Assembly: GCA_030512295.1 (NCBI GenBank)
Contig: JAULSR010000002.1
Span: 5,332,001-5,396,000, forward strand
Length of the DNA: 64,000 nt
Source of the DNA: Bombardia bombarda
Taxonomy: Eukaryota > Ascomycota > Sordariomycetes > Sordariales > Lasiosphaeriaceae
Direction of reading: 5' to 3'
Below, piece after piece: positions 23,620 through 36,897 of the stretch (positions are counted from its first letter, which is position 1; every line of letters begins with the position of its first letter). The notes under the pieces are model-generated. The model worked only from the letters and a program-made list of their open reading frames with translations, did no database searches and had not been told where the DNA came from. A program made the position numbers and the translations under genes.

Positions 23620-26600
23620 ATGTCCTGCGAGGATGATGGCCGCAGCCTCTTTGCCATTCCGGACTTTTGGCAGTCATCAGACCGTCTAGAGCAGTCGCTC
23701 CTCGATATCAACAGAGGCGGAGACCCCATTTTCTCCCTGCACGTCTCCGGTATGTTTGTTGAAACGTATTCTACATGTAACAATTAATCGGCTCTAACAC
23801 TACAAACAGAATCGCAGCATTCTCTGTTGGCAGGTGATGGTGGTGGTGAGCCCAAGCTGCTGGAGGCTGCGAGGGCTGACCTTGCCAATGCTGGTTTCTT
23901 CAAACTGCCCCCTTTCCTGAGAGAGCTGGCCTTCCAACAAGTTTCGGAGGAAAATAAGCCTGCCCCTAGATCTGAACTCGAACCACCTGAACCCGAGTCT
24001 TCCCCCGTCTCGGAAGATGACATCTGGCTCTACGGCAATGAGGACATCCCCAAGCCACCCGAGTATAAAACTTGGGACAGGTTTAACCAAGACAGCCAAG
24101 AGCAGATATCCCCCGTCTTCATTACCGAAGCCGGTCCTGCCGCCTTCGATGTCCTTTTAGCGCTAGATCGAGCTTCCCTCGATACAGGTTCCGACGTGAT
24201 AGACGACGCATCCTATTGTGCCTGCTTGCTTAGTCTGGCTCTGGGAAGAAGCTCTGTGCTCTTCTCCTGGGATGCTGCAAAGCACTCATTCTTCAAAACA
24301 AAGGCCCACTTGAGGACGTCAGGGCTTTCCCTAGAGTCAATCCAGGGCATTGACAATCTATGTCTTGATTGTGCGAATGCCATTAGGAATCTCCAGTCCT
24401 TTGTTGAGACAACATATTCCACCTCGTCTGCCCCCACGAGCGTCGCGCTGGCGGGGGTAGTTGGCCGGCTTGTGCTGGCAATTCAGTCCGAGCTCGGTGC
24501 CCGGAGTGGGGGTGTGAGATCGATTCTCCAGCTTCAGTCGCTTGTCCGGCCAGCCGAGTCTGTCCTGTCCTACTTCCAAGGCCTTGTTGACAAACTAGCT
24601 CGACAAAGGTCTGAGGAGGGCATGTTATCATGCCTATTCCAGGAGGTTCAGTCCGCCGAGTACCGAGATGGGCTCGTACGCGAAGCCACCTGTGAGGTGC
24701 TGAGACAAGTGTCGAGGCCGTGGACCGATTTCGTCGAGGAATGGGTTGGTCTGAGGGCTGAGATGGGCGCCGTCATAACCAAGCAAGGGCCGGGGAAAAG
24801 CTTTGTCACAGTCACTGACAGCATATGGCTAGACGACCAGGGCTTCGAGCTCGAAGAAGCCGACTATTTTCTCGATGAGGACAAGATGCCTTCATTTGTG
24901 CCTGCGGATATTGCGCAGGAGATATTTGAGACTGGGCGAAACCTCCGGTTCCTGAAAGACCATCACCCTGAGCACGCCCTTTCTCGGCAGAATGCCGTCA
25001 CTTTATCGAAGCCGCCAAAACTGGAGTGGCAGTTTGACTGGGATGCCATAACACAACTAGAAGCAAGGGTTCAAGAATATCAGGATGCCGTCTCGCTTGC
25101 CGTTCAAAGCACCACTTTAGAAAAGGAGCAGGAGAACAGGAGGCTGGCGGGCTCCTGGGATTCAAGCGGTTACGAACTCAACTTCTTTGGGAAAAGCGAG
25201 GATCAGATTGCAGCAAATGTCCTTGCCTCGATTGGTCAATTCGACGAGCCCCTGGATGCTCGTGAAGACCCAGACAAACTGACCATGCTGCTGCGAACCC
25301 GCCTTTACCCAGGTGAAGATATACCGGTCAACTACGAAAGCTTCTCGCCCCACTGGTCACTTGTTCCCTTGCTGTCATTCGGCCCAGTTATCGGCGTACA
25401 GTCAAGGCTGGTGAACTACGAATGCATGAAGTTGTTGTTCTCTGCCCATGACATACGCATTCACATCGACCTCTTGAAGCAGTGCTATCTGCTAGGAAAT
25501 GGGTTACTCTGCAGCCGCCTCTCTCACGCCTTGTTCGATCCAGACCTCGAGACCGCCGAGCGCAAGGCCGGAGTTGCCCTCTTGGGCGGTGTAATGGGCC
25601 TTCGTCTAGGCAGCCGGGAGAACTGGCCGCCAGCGAGCTCAGAACTCCGCCTGGCCTTGATGGGCGTCTTGTCAGACAGCTACCAACCTCCTCCCTCTCA
25701 GGCTGGTGGTGGCGGCGACGGCGGTGGCGGTGGCTCACATCAGGCCAAACCCATCCCGGCGTCACGTACCCTAATATCCGACCTACCGGGCGACCTGAGC
25801 TTCGCCGTCCGCGATCTCTCCCCAGAAGAGATCGATCGCTGCATGGACCCGGACGCAGTCGAGGCCCTGGACTTCCTACAGCTCTCGTACAAGCCCCCCT
25901 CGACGCTCCGCTCCGTCATGACGCCACTCATCCTGTCCAAGTACGACCGCATCTTCAGACACCTCCTCCGCATCCAACGAATGCTCTACGTCGTCAACCA
26001 GCTCTTCCGCGACATCCCGCTGGCCAACCGCCGCAGCGGACAACAACAGTCCAGCAATGCGTCCGCCCGCTTCTGCGTCGAGGCCCGCCAGTTCGTCAGC
26101 CAGATCGCCGCCTACTTCTTCGCCACCGGCGTCACCGCCCCGTGGCGCCGCTTCGAGGCCTGGCTGCACATGTTGGAAACCGAGCTCTTGGGCGACACAG
26201 CAGGAGATGGAAGCAAAAACAACAATCCGCACAGAGTAGCAGCGAGGGAGGACGACTGCAGCCCGGCCACGCTGCGCGACCGCCAGGAACAGGTCCTGGA
26301 CGACATCATGTCGGCGCTGCTCCTGCGCAAGCGCCAGGCGCCCGTGCTAAAGCTACTCGAGGAGATATTCACCGTCGTCCTACGCTTTGCCAGGCAGGTG
26401 CGGGTGCGGGCCCCGGGCGGAGTGGAGGCCAGGGGGCACCAGAAGGAGGCGGACACGCCCGAGAGGCTGTACGCGGTGTTTAGGAAGAGGGTCGAGGTGT
26501 TTGTTACGGTGTGTAAGGGACTGGGTGAGAAGACAACGGCGGCGGCTTCTGGGGGTAGTAAGAGGGGGTTGTGCGTGGATGAAAATTATATTGATGATGA

Positions 26601-26724
26601 GGGCGGTGGTGGCGGTGTGCGGGGCCGGGGAAAAGGACAGGCGGCTGTGGAGAGTCCCATTGAGACGTTGGTGTTGATGCTGGATATGTCGGGATTTTAT
26701 AGCAAGAAGCCTGTAGTAGGGTGA
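23620..26724 (+). CDS. Gamma-tubulin complex component, Spc97/Spc98 family (GCP5/6-like)
   Basis: Exons are 23620-23749 and 23810-26724, giving 1014 residues. The family binds gamma-tubulin and builds the microtubule-nucleating ring at spindle pole bodies. The N-terminal GRIP1 region is marked by DVLLALDRASLD and SVLSYFQGLVDKL. The C-terminal gamma-tubulin-binding GRIP2 region includes the segment FGPVIGVQSRLVNYECMKLL, GNGLLCSRLSHALFDP, ENWPPASSELRLALMGVL and YDRIFRHLLRIQRMLYVV. Low-complexity Gly-rich insertions occur twice (about residues 690-705 and near the C-terminus). Length and divergence suggest one of the non-core GCP4/5/6 members, probably GCP6, but I cannot separate them without alignment. 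Confidence 0.85.
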
Positions 26725-28900
26725 TAGGAAGGTGGTTTGGTGCGTTATGTGGCGGGTGGTTTTGGGATAGGTGGGTAGATAGGTAGAATTGGTGGTTAGG
26801 CTGTTATTGATACCCGTTAGCATCTGTTGCTTTATCATTTGTATATTTTCATGGAGTGTTGGTCGTGATATTTTCCCGCAGGCTTCGATGGGGTAGGAGA
26901 GATTCAGTGCGAAGTATTATTCTTCAAGATTACCAACCTCGCGCCACATGCTATTCCTCGCGGCAGCCGACTATGTTTTTGTATGCTTATCATCATATTT
27001 AAGATCTTGTATGGCGACGTTTATTATTGTCGTTGGAATTGATATGTGTAATTAGGCGTATCAGGTACCGTACCTACCTACATATCATGGCTATATGCGT
27101 GTCAGTACATCGAGTTTGGTTCCAGGCAGCCTTAGGAAGTAGTTGAGCTCGGTTTTCGAAATGATGATTTCAAGAGTTTGCCAGTGTGACCGGGCAAGGT
27201 CTCTGAAGCCATATTGGAAGTTCATACGATGTTTGTTAAGAAAGATAGTTGGTGATACCGAAACAGGCCACAAGTCAACGAAAAACGTCTACAGAATATG
27301 AACTATTCCTACATAAAATATGATTGTAAACATTGAATGAGTTCTAAGAATGTCATGATTTCTACATCTTCCATAGTAGGTATAATCGGTACCTAGTACA
27401 TACCTTGATGTTCTAATTGTTGTAACAATACGATGATGTATCCCGAGGACTTTCTCGCAAGATGACGAGATAAGGAGGAGTTGTGATATCAAGATCACAA
27501 ATTATATGTATTCTGTCCTCTCCTCATCCTTTTTGTTGTGCGTAGCTTAGATGAGGTAAGTTTCTGCCTTTTTCACCAGAGGTAATGAATACACGTTTTG
27601 GGTGGTCTTCTCAGCTCAGCTTATCATGTTTGTACGGTTCTATGTTAGGAGAGGTTCAACGGAAACGAGCGCGTATACAACAAAACAGGACATGGCATAA
27701 CATAAAATAGACGATTAGCGTTCAGACCTACGTATACAACGTTACAAAAACGCACATAGTATGCATGTTCATGTAACATGAATCAAGGAAATCGACAGCA
27801 AACATGTTTTATATGTTGACTTATGTCTTCTTGATATAGAATGAGCATATGTGATCATCACCTAGCCTCGACACTACGGTCTCTTCCCCCGTAACTGATC
27901 AGCCGTCGTGATCCTCAGCTTCCTATCTGGTGTAGTTGCTTACCGCTCCTTCGCTCCTGGGCGGTTGCTCTTGTCCCCTCCTCTGGATTGGGGGCGGGAT
28001 CTGCGTAACTTGGCAGTTTTGTCAGAGATAAAGAGGGGGAAAGGGTGGAGTTGAGTGACGATCTCGGGGTGTATGCCACAGAAAATTTTGGTTTTTGGTT
28101 TGTATGTGACAATAGGGGGAACTGTGAGACACCGTGTCCATTGTGATGTTGTAGTTGTTTTCCTATTTGATCGTAACCAACAGTACATGCATACCAGCAG
28201 AGCCAGTTAACCGTAGACCCAGCCAAATAGACATTGAGAATGGAACAGATACATCAAAGACTAAATTGGATTTAAAGCTCATTCGTACGGCTATAGCAAG
28301 CCAACGCATGAGACTGAAACCAACAAGACCTGCACACGGCTTCTCCTAAACCCCAAAGAGGGAAAAATACCAACAACCCCTTTTACCTTCTCGGTTCTCG
28401 GGTCTGGGTCATACAGGCATACGGGCTACACGCACAACATAAACAACCGACAACCGACATGACAGCAAAAGGAAAAAGGGGGGATTAACGATCTACGGAT
28501 CGCTCCTTACCCGGACAGCATTTCACCCACCTTCCGAAGAAACCCCTATTTCAATGTCGGTATGGTATGGTTTGATATCACGGCAGTTGGATAAATCCAT
28601 GTCCACTCGGGCTTAATTTGAGATGGGCCCACGTCACTATTGAAAGCAGATTCGATCGCGTCAAGCCGTCGCTCGAGGAAAACCATTAGAAAGCTAGAAG
28701 GCCTTGGCGGTTGCTCCCTTGTTGAGGCCCAATTATAGAATCGTCATCATACCCAGTAGAACTGACCAGCTGGGTGCTTAATAACCGTCACATGCAAACA
28801 CACCATGGGAAAGAGGCGTGCGTGGCCAAATCAAAACCCCAGTTATATCACGCGAAAGAAGGTCATTTATTCTAAGATTTCCAGCTCCATCTTGAAACCA
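26725..28900. other. Gene desert, left part (relatively AT-rich)
   Basis: No supportable coding sequence on either strand. From about 26840 to 27880 the sequence is clearly richer in A and T than its neighbours and carries AGGTACCT-type elements near 27063 and 27384. I see no transposon protein, terminal repeat or RNA gene. Confidence 0.55.
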
Positions 28901-31100
28901 CTTTGACAGGACGGGGACTGAAGGCTGGGTGACATCACTGAGAAAGCTTGGCTGTTTACCAGCCTGCGAGCGAGCGAGCGAACCGAAAGTGAGGGTGACA
29001 GACGACCGACGACGGAAACGACAACGAGACCATGCCATGACCCAGCGTGTCAGCGTCGGTAGCGTAGTCAATCCCATCAGGCTCCCCCCCCAAAAAAAGC
29101 GCTGCTGGGTCGTCGGTCGATAGTAGCGCGCCAGCGATCAGCTCCTCCCCCAAGCTCCCGTCCGTCCGTCGCTCTTTTAACCTCATGGAGTCCTGTGGAG
29201 TGCGGCTGAGATGCGTTCCTTCAACAGTGGAATCGCGTGGAATCACAGATCAGACACAGACTGTTGGTTACTGATTGTTACTGATTCCACAGTGGGAAAA
29301 AAAAAAGAGAGAGCACGCGAACCCATCTCATGCTCCTCTCCTCCCGCCGCCGCCGTCCGTTCCCATCTTCTCCCCCCTCCCCCCCGTCGCCCCTCCTGAT
29401 GGGGACCTGTCCGCGCGCCTGCCCGCACCGTTCACTGCCAACCCGTGGTGTTGGAACTTAGAGCCCCCTTTTTATGCTTTAGAGAGGGCTCCTTCCCGCT
29501 GGAAAGAATGGAGACAAACATGGAGAATTTTGGGGGGGGGGGGGGTACCTGAGGAGACACTACCAAGGACGGGACGACGGGCGCCGCGCGTGTTCAATTC
29601 CTGCTGCAGCATCCAGTCTCTTGGTTCGTGTGCGCGCGTGAGTGGTGCAGTGACAGTGTGCACAGACAACTGTTGTTGGTGATCCAACTACCGAGCGGGT
29701 AGACAGACAGAGTGAATTGATTTGACCGACTCCATCAGATTCAGTAGCTGGTAGTGTCTCCATTATGGAAGCTTTCCTTTTTTTCCCGCTTCCCGTTCTT
29801 GGTGGTTGGTTACACAGGGTGTGAGGCGACAGGGAATTAACAAGACAAAAACTGTCGGAAAGAAACTCGAACAAAAAAAAGCCAGTTTGATCCACATGAG
29901 CTAGCCACGTAAACCAGCAGGAGCAGGAGCAGCAGCAGGAGCAAGCGCAAGCACAAGCACAAGCACAAGCAGGGCATGGAAGCACAATAGGTTCGGCACA
30001 CGGAGCCTGCAGAAGACTGCAGACCGCTTCCCGTCATATTTCCTGACTGACTGACGTGAGTTCTATGCAGTACCTAGTGTAATAATCAGGAGATGAGACG
30101 AAGCGAGCGAGCGAGCAAGGCCATTCGATTCGGCATGCCGAGACAGCAGTCGTCACGGCTAGCTAACCAGTCGACAAAATGACCAAATACCCGATATCGC
30201 GCGCCCGTATCATCCCTCTTGCATATCCCTGACATGCACTGCCTCCTAAGAAAGATTACCGTATGACTTCGCCAATTTTACATTTTTTTATTAGAAATGT
30301 ACCAATTCTCGCCAATATCAGTACCGAGAGTACGAGAGCGAGCACAAGATGATGGACTGGACTGGGAGGGAACCACCCTCGAGCCAGCCACCACCATAGG
30401 GAAAATAAGGCCCGATCGGAGAAATCTAGACTCAGAGTCCCGGGTACGTAGAACAAAGGAAAAAAAAAAAAAAACTAAAAAACCGAGACCACGACATGAC
30501 TCGAGGGACGCGCGTGTTTACACGCTACATCCCCGAAATTTTTCTCTTTCTTCCAATTTCTTGCCACAAGAACGGTCAAGAAAAACGGTGAAAAAAAGAG
30601 ATTTTTTTTTTTAAAAAAAAAACAGCATTTCGCCGCCACCGCCGCCACCGCCGCTATCTTCCTGATCACGATCGGGTTGGATGACCACCACCACCACCAC
30701 CACCACTATCACTGTTCATGACCGACTGATAGGTGCAATTTCAATCCGGCCCGGAGGTGATATGTCATACCCTCTAGAATGGGCTGTATCGGAGAAAGAG
30801 ACATCACTCATCAAAGAGATGGAAGAAAAAACTCGTGTGTTGTCATTCTGACACCGTGTGTGTAATCTGTAGACACTAAAATGCTTCGGCCAAGACTGGC
30901 CACACACACACCATTATTTTTACTGTATAATGAGGGCTTGACGGCACAGATATATATTATGATATATACGTACGTAGAAAATGGAGGTGTGTGGGAGACA
31001 TAGAGACTGTGTGTGTGTGTGTGTGCAATGTGCATATGCGTGCATGTGTGTGTGTGTGTGCCCGTCATCTCATCATCAGCTGGGACAAGGACATCATCCA
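28900..31100. repeat. Cluster of simple repeats in the gene desert
   Basis: Within about 2.2 kb there are GAGC units near 28970-28982 and 30103-30117, a run of 14 G (29532-29545), AAGCAC units near 29945-29970, 15 A (30460-30474), 11 T followed by 10 A (30602-30622), CCGCCA units (30631-30654), CACCAC units (30684-30706), and two GT runs (31009-31025, 31045-31060). A CT-rich tract at about 29330-29400 resembles fungal core promoters. No open reading frame here looks real. Confidence 0.75.
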
Positions 31101-34100
31101 GCCGGCAGCCTCGGGCCTCACAAAACCAAAAAGAAAAAACAAGTGATCCTGCATGTCAGCCGGATATCGTGTCGACGATTCATCAAAGAGTGACCAGTAC
31201 AATTTCTCGGACAACGACTCGCCAGTTGTCACAAAAGAAAAGCCCAAAAAGGAAATCAAGGCCTCCCTTGCCCTCCCCCCTTTTTTTTCACACCAAGACG
31301 CCAAGCCAATGGGCGTGGAGGGATGAGAGATAGATGCTGGCTTGTCGCGGTGTTGTTTGGCTCACCTGATGCAACATTTGTGATGGAACGGGATCATTGG
31401 GTGTGAAACCAGACATAACGATTTGCTGGTCGGCAGTGTCAAGCCAGCGTCATGGTAAACAAGTTCGATTGTCTGGCGACGATGACAAGGACGGCGATGA
31501 ATTGCAGTGTGTGCTAGCAGTTACTCCCGGCGACCATGTCGCGACCCTGACCTTGCCCCTGACCATGTATTAATCTGTGGAAATCTGCACTAACCACGGC
31601 GCCAAGGCTTCTCGGCGATTGCGGCGATCAGGTAGGAAGTGGCTCGGTGGCTCGGTGGGAAGGGTGTGGGATGCTTCCGCGTAAGGAATGAAGATGGGAG
31701 AGAAACGGTAAAATGGTTCAAGTCAAGTGGTGCAAGCCCTTTATTGGAAAGTTACAAGTTCCCTCAGACCGAGTGCTGGCTGTGATTTTACGGAAAATGC
31801 GGTACATGCCCGCTGCAGCAATGGCGACACGACCGTCATTGTACATACAAATTAAACAGCCGAAATACCACCTACGGAAAGGTCCCGGTGACGATCCTCG
31901 CCGCCTTTTTTCTTCGGTGCGTGTGATGTTCTCTTTTTTATTTATCTTGGAACAGAAAAGAGGCGGATTACTTGTTCGGGTAACACGGTTGAGGCAAGTC
32001 TGTAAGAGTCGAGTAATACTCTATGCCCTGGATGATGCTGTATTCGTCTTCTGTCACCGACATCTTGTTCCCTAATTGGGATGCATAATTATTGCTATTG
32101 CCACAAATGCAGCAGGCACTTGCTCTTGATACGAATCTGGAGATTACAGATTACACAGTACATATCACAACTTTGAACTTGCGTATACACAGTACTGGTA
32201 AAGTACGGCAGGCGGGGGCCTGGGCCCGAATCCGAATCTCTCGAGTCTCAACGCAATTCCCTCTTGCGGCAAATGCCGGTCAATTCAATAAAATACCCAA
32301 CTTACCATTCATAGATACTTACCTATGTAATGAAAAGGAAGGTGCTTCCGGCAGCAGCTCTATCGAACTTGCTAGTATCGTATGAGCGAGTTTTAGTCCT
32401 GTATGACTTGTGTATGGAAGGAAGGAGGTACGCTCAGTGCCTGCTCAGACCCAAGTTGGGGGGTTCCAGGTCGTGATCAGACTAGAAAACGCTGCGACTT
32501 GCCCCAAAGAGGCTCGAAGGTGAAGAACAAAGACGCAACCAAGACGCGGCAAGCCGGGTTGCCCTGTCCCAAGCCTCTGGCACTCCTGGCACACAGCCGC
32601 CGTAATCACGGAGTCTAGTTCCTAATTCGTAATTATTGAGCGATCCGAGTCCTTTTCTTCTCTCTCTTTCCTGCTCATGTCGTCAGATTAATCCGGAGGT
32701 CGGTCCTCAATTGCCGGGGGACGTTGCCGACAGGTTCGAGCTTTCGTTCCATTGCCCAGAGGGGGGATTTACCGCGCATGGAAACCCCCAGCCTCCCCCC
32801 GCCTCCCCCCATCACTAACATTAGGTCGCTACTCGCATAGTCACGTCCCATTCCAGTTAGGCGCCGGCCCGATGGACAGTCAAGCAGTCACGCAGCTGGT
32901 CACTGGTCGACTTTTTTTTTTTTTTTTCTTGCGAGCTTGCGAGCTTCTGGCAAGGGCAAGCCGTGAATCTCTGGAATCCTAGACCCTGTTTTTGTTGAAA
33001 AGTGATATCTCACAGGATGGGCCGTCCTTCCGGCGTGCTCTTGGATTGGTGCCGGCATCTTGGCCGCCTCGGAGTACTGTGAGCTGAGTGGGCACTCGGA
33101 CGAAGTTCGGCCTGCGTGTCAGGTCTGGCACGTTTCGCACCTCAACTTTTCGGGGAAATGATGTAACAATGGCGCAACTTCCTTTCTTCTTTCGCCCTTG
33201 ATTGATCGCTCGAGTAACTGTATACCGTCTCGAGGCCGTGCAGCAAATCTGATGACTCGGAGAAGAAGGTGCAAATGTCTAGGTAGACAGTCTCTTGTCG
33301 CCTAAGTCGTGTTCGTGTCAGGAAGCTAGACTTGTGAGGTTCAAGATCTCGACTTAATAATCGTGATAATATCTGCAGGGCGGGAGCCGGAGAGCGGGCA
33401 GGCGCAGTTGTAGACACCACTGGGAGGCTAGGACAATCTTCGTCACCGAACCGTACACAGCAGCAGGTAATAAGCGTCATCAGTCACAACAATAATGTAA
33501 ATCGCTAGAGTCTGGCCGACATAGCGCCTTGTCCCGATCATGCAGAAACCAGGCAGAGGAAGCCCATGGCGGCCGTCTGTCGCAGGCGGCTCGTAGCCAA
33601 CGATTGGCAAATGGGGGCCAGCAGCAGCTGGCTCGCTGGGCAGCACAGGCTAGACCGACAGGCAAAATCGATATAAACCCCTCGCCACCTTTCTTGCTGA
33701 TTGGGGCATAATTGCCATATCTTCGTGCTGTCTTTGCCTCATCAATAATAACTTGCCGTCGGATACTGAACGTACTGATACGTCGTGGTTTGGTTTCCGC
33801 GGCATGGGGGTCCGTGGAACGTCCTCGGTACCATGACACGGTTGCACATCTCGAACGCCACCAAACAAGGATTGGCGTGGTTGGGAGGGACCGGGGGAAG
33901 AGTGGGAAGGGTCAAGGGACAAATGAGACAAATGAGACAAGCCCGTCGCCTGCCGCGGCTTTAACGCCGGGAATGGCCGGAGCCAGAGGCGCGATTTGTG
34001 CGCTGCGCTTTTGCAGATTTATTATTTCAGCCAGAATTCACCACTATGTTGACTGATGTATATCCTGTATGTACTTGTCAAACACCCCTAAACTTTTACA

Positions 34101-35268
34101 TATCTCCTCCCGTCCCAGGCGGCTGATGGGTTGATGGGTGACCTCCACTGGACGGTTGCAGTTGGTAATCGGGAAGCTTTGCGTCTTTCGCTAGAGTTAG
34201 TGCTCTTGAGGTAGGCACCTATAGTGTAGTATAGCCACTGCAGGGTAAAAGCCAACTCCCAGAGGATTTGGTTTTCTGGGCATGGGGGAATGGAAGACAG
34301 CGGGCTCCTGGTCGAGTGGAGGCGCCAGACCGTGTTGTGCGACTGTGCAAGCTGTGCACCGTAGAGGTACCCGTAGCCGCCTTTCGTCTCTCCCTGATGT
34401 CAACAAGCGTTTGCTGGCCTGCCTGCATTCTGCTCGCTCGTTCGATGCCTTGGAAAAGCCGGCAAATAACACAAAGCGAGCGTAAGTAACTGTACTCCAG
34501 GTGCAATAGGTGCATGAGTGGCAATTGGCAAGGGCTGTCGCGGTTGCCAATTCGATTTGGCAGGTCGGGTGCCGTTGTCGGTGATGGCATGACTCGCGGC
34601 GAGTAACGCTGTGAGCCAACGTGGCATGTTGCTGAGGCAGTCTCGACTTGGAGGCACCGCCTGGGCAGGAGGTACGCATGTCATCTGCACAACTGCCCTC
34701 CTCCATCTCGGCAGCGTGATTGCACACACCGCGTAACGGCGGTGTGTCGCAGAGTTCGTAATAAGAGAGAAAACACAGTAAAAAACAGGGTGCTAGGCGG
34801 GTTGGAGGGGTGTAGTTGCTTTTTGATATTTACCGTGCGCAGCGCAGTGGGGAGGAGCTGAGAGCTTCTAGAAGACGCCCCTCATAACTCCAATTTTTTA
34901 TATGTCGCACAGAACCCGCAGGAGTGGATTCACGATAGGACCCTCCCAGAGCCTCAGGTCGTCGGATCGCCCAGCTCTCCACTCACCGTTTTGCAACCAA
35001 CCCTTGGAGGGGCCACTTTGCTCCCCCTTTCCGAACGCCACCGGTGAGGGGAGAGGGACAACCAGATGCCAGAAACGCGTCCGCGCCCGCGTCGGCTGTT
35101 CCCAAGGAGGGGGAAGGAGGGGGGTACGAAGGAGGGGTGCAATGCGTTTGCGGCTGACACGACGCTTTGAGGCTATCGCGTCTTTTTTGACCGCACGCAA
35201 TAGAACAAAACGCAATGAATTTTGTGATTGCAGAGACGCCAAATGAAATCTTCGAGGGTAAACGATCT

Positions 35269-35287
35269 CCCCCCCCCCCCCCCCCCC
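35269..35287. repeat. Poly-C run of 19
   Basis: An uninterrupted run of 19 C in the gene desert, in a position with no coding potential. Confidence 0.85.
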
Positions 35288-36407
35288 TTACATGCCAATT
35301 GCCAACCCCTCTCATTCCCGTCATTAGATGGACAGGTGAGAGAGAAAAGAAGGAGGGAGAGGAAGGTTTCTAATTGCCAAGTGCCCATGCCTGCCTGCCT
35401 GCCGTGACGCACACACTCACAAACAACCATATTTGCGTGTGCTACGCAAGTACATGTGTGCTGTGAGCCTGTGACAGTATGCCCAAAATAGCCAAAATAT
35501 CCCGCGTAATGTTTCCTAGTATTGTCGCACGAGAAGAGGGAAAGCGAGATAGAGCGAGACAAAGGCCAAAAACCGTTCGTGTTTCAAAAGGTTGCGTCGT
35601 GCCTTTGCAAAACTTCAGGGTTCGCCTTCCTGGTTCGCCTGGCTGGCTTGCTTGCTTTGTCTGCCTGCCTGCCTGCCTGACTGTTGCTGGACTGACTGGA
35701 CTGACTGGACTGACATCCTGCCTGACTGATTGGCGGCGTCGTCATCGCCCTCTTGTCAAATAGGACGGTACAAGCGCTACAGTGCGAACTTGCGGCGCGA
35801 AGATACACGGCCCCTCTCTCGGCTTCAATTGCTCTCTTGGCCATGGCCAGCACAAGATAGGCCGAGGCAGAAAAAAAACAGGGTGTGAAGGGTAGGGATT
35901 CGTGTCCAGGCTTGTTTCGCTCGGAAACGCTTGACTCGTGGATATTGCTGGTGTGCTGCTGCACATCATCCCACCAAGTCCTGCCCACGCAGGGAGGTAC
36001 TCGGGAGGAGGGCAGGTCCTCTCGGCTGAGGGACGTGGGATAGCCGTCTCATCTCTGCGAAATCAGAATCGCCCTTGGCATCGAGACAAGTCTCTCTCGT
36101 GGACGTGCAAGCGTGTGTCGCAGCAGCAAGTCGGGACATTGGCGTCGATGGGACGCTGGAGCTCGCGGGAAGGGCGGGGGGAGTTGCAACCAGTAGAACT
36201 GGTTCTGTTGGCGTGATTATGCCGAATCCGACTCATCCTGAGCGAACATGGAAACCTGGAGATGCAACATGGAAGACGCGCTACGGCTGGCCAGCTTGAC
36301 TAGCAACATTTCACTACGGTTAGGTATTAGGTAGTTCAGATAACCGACAACCGAAGCACAGCCCTCACCGCAACTTCCCGCACGACTCTGGACCTGCTAC
36401 GAAGTAC

Positions 36408-36421
36408 AGTACCTAGGTACT
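36408..36421. repeat. Palindrome AGTACCTAGGTACT
   Basis: A 14-base perfect palindrome combining CCTAGG and GTAC, one of the dispersed palindromic motif family in this window. Confidence 0.8.
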
Positions 36422-36878
36422 ACTACTAGTACTGGCTGGTCCCAGCTGGCTGGCGGACTGACACACACTGGCCACTGGCCACTACCTGCGGATGGTCTGA
36501 GGTCAATGGGTCATAGACGACGAGCAAAGTTTCTGTGAACCTAGGAACAAAAGCTGGTCGCCTCGTAATATCGAATGAGCCAAGTGTGACGGCTGCTTTT
36601 TCCAGCCCATGTCCTAAATCTAATGGGCATCCAAAGAAGGTATTCGTACAGGTAGATAACCAACGTACCTAACCGATTGTTGCGACAGCGCACTAGTTCT
36701 AGCCAATTGCCAATGGTTAGCTCCATTTGTCTGCCAATGCCGACAAGGCGCAAGAACAAAAGTACCGATGGCTTCCATCCATCCTGTTAGAGACTGTTAG
36801 GGCGTTTGATGTGATGTCTGTTTCATCTAACCAGGTTGCACTAACAGTAACTCGCACATAGCGACACGGTTGTGTACG

Positions 36879-36897
36879 CGTACCTACGGTAGGTACG
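36879..36897. repeat. Palindrome with 9-base arms
   Basis: Arms CGTACCTAC and GTAGGTACG flank a single central G. It belongs to the same motif family as 36408-36421 and 7964-7981. Confidence 0.8.

Noticed and set aside
25482..26483. Open frame of 333 codons in another plus frame inside the gamma-tubulin complex gene
   Set aside because: It overlaps the conserved Spc97/98-type sequence in a different frame, is Arg/Pro-rich, and reflects the GC-rich codon usage there.
29921..29970. Short tandem repeats (AGCAGG and AAGCAC units) as a CRISPR-like array
   Set aside because: Units are contiguous without spacers and the organism is a fungus; this is a microsatellite.
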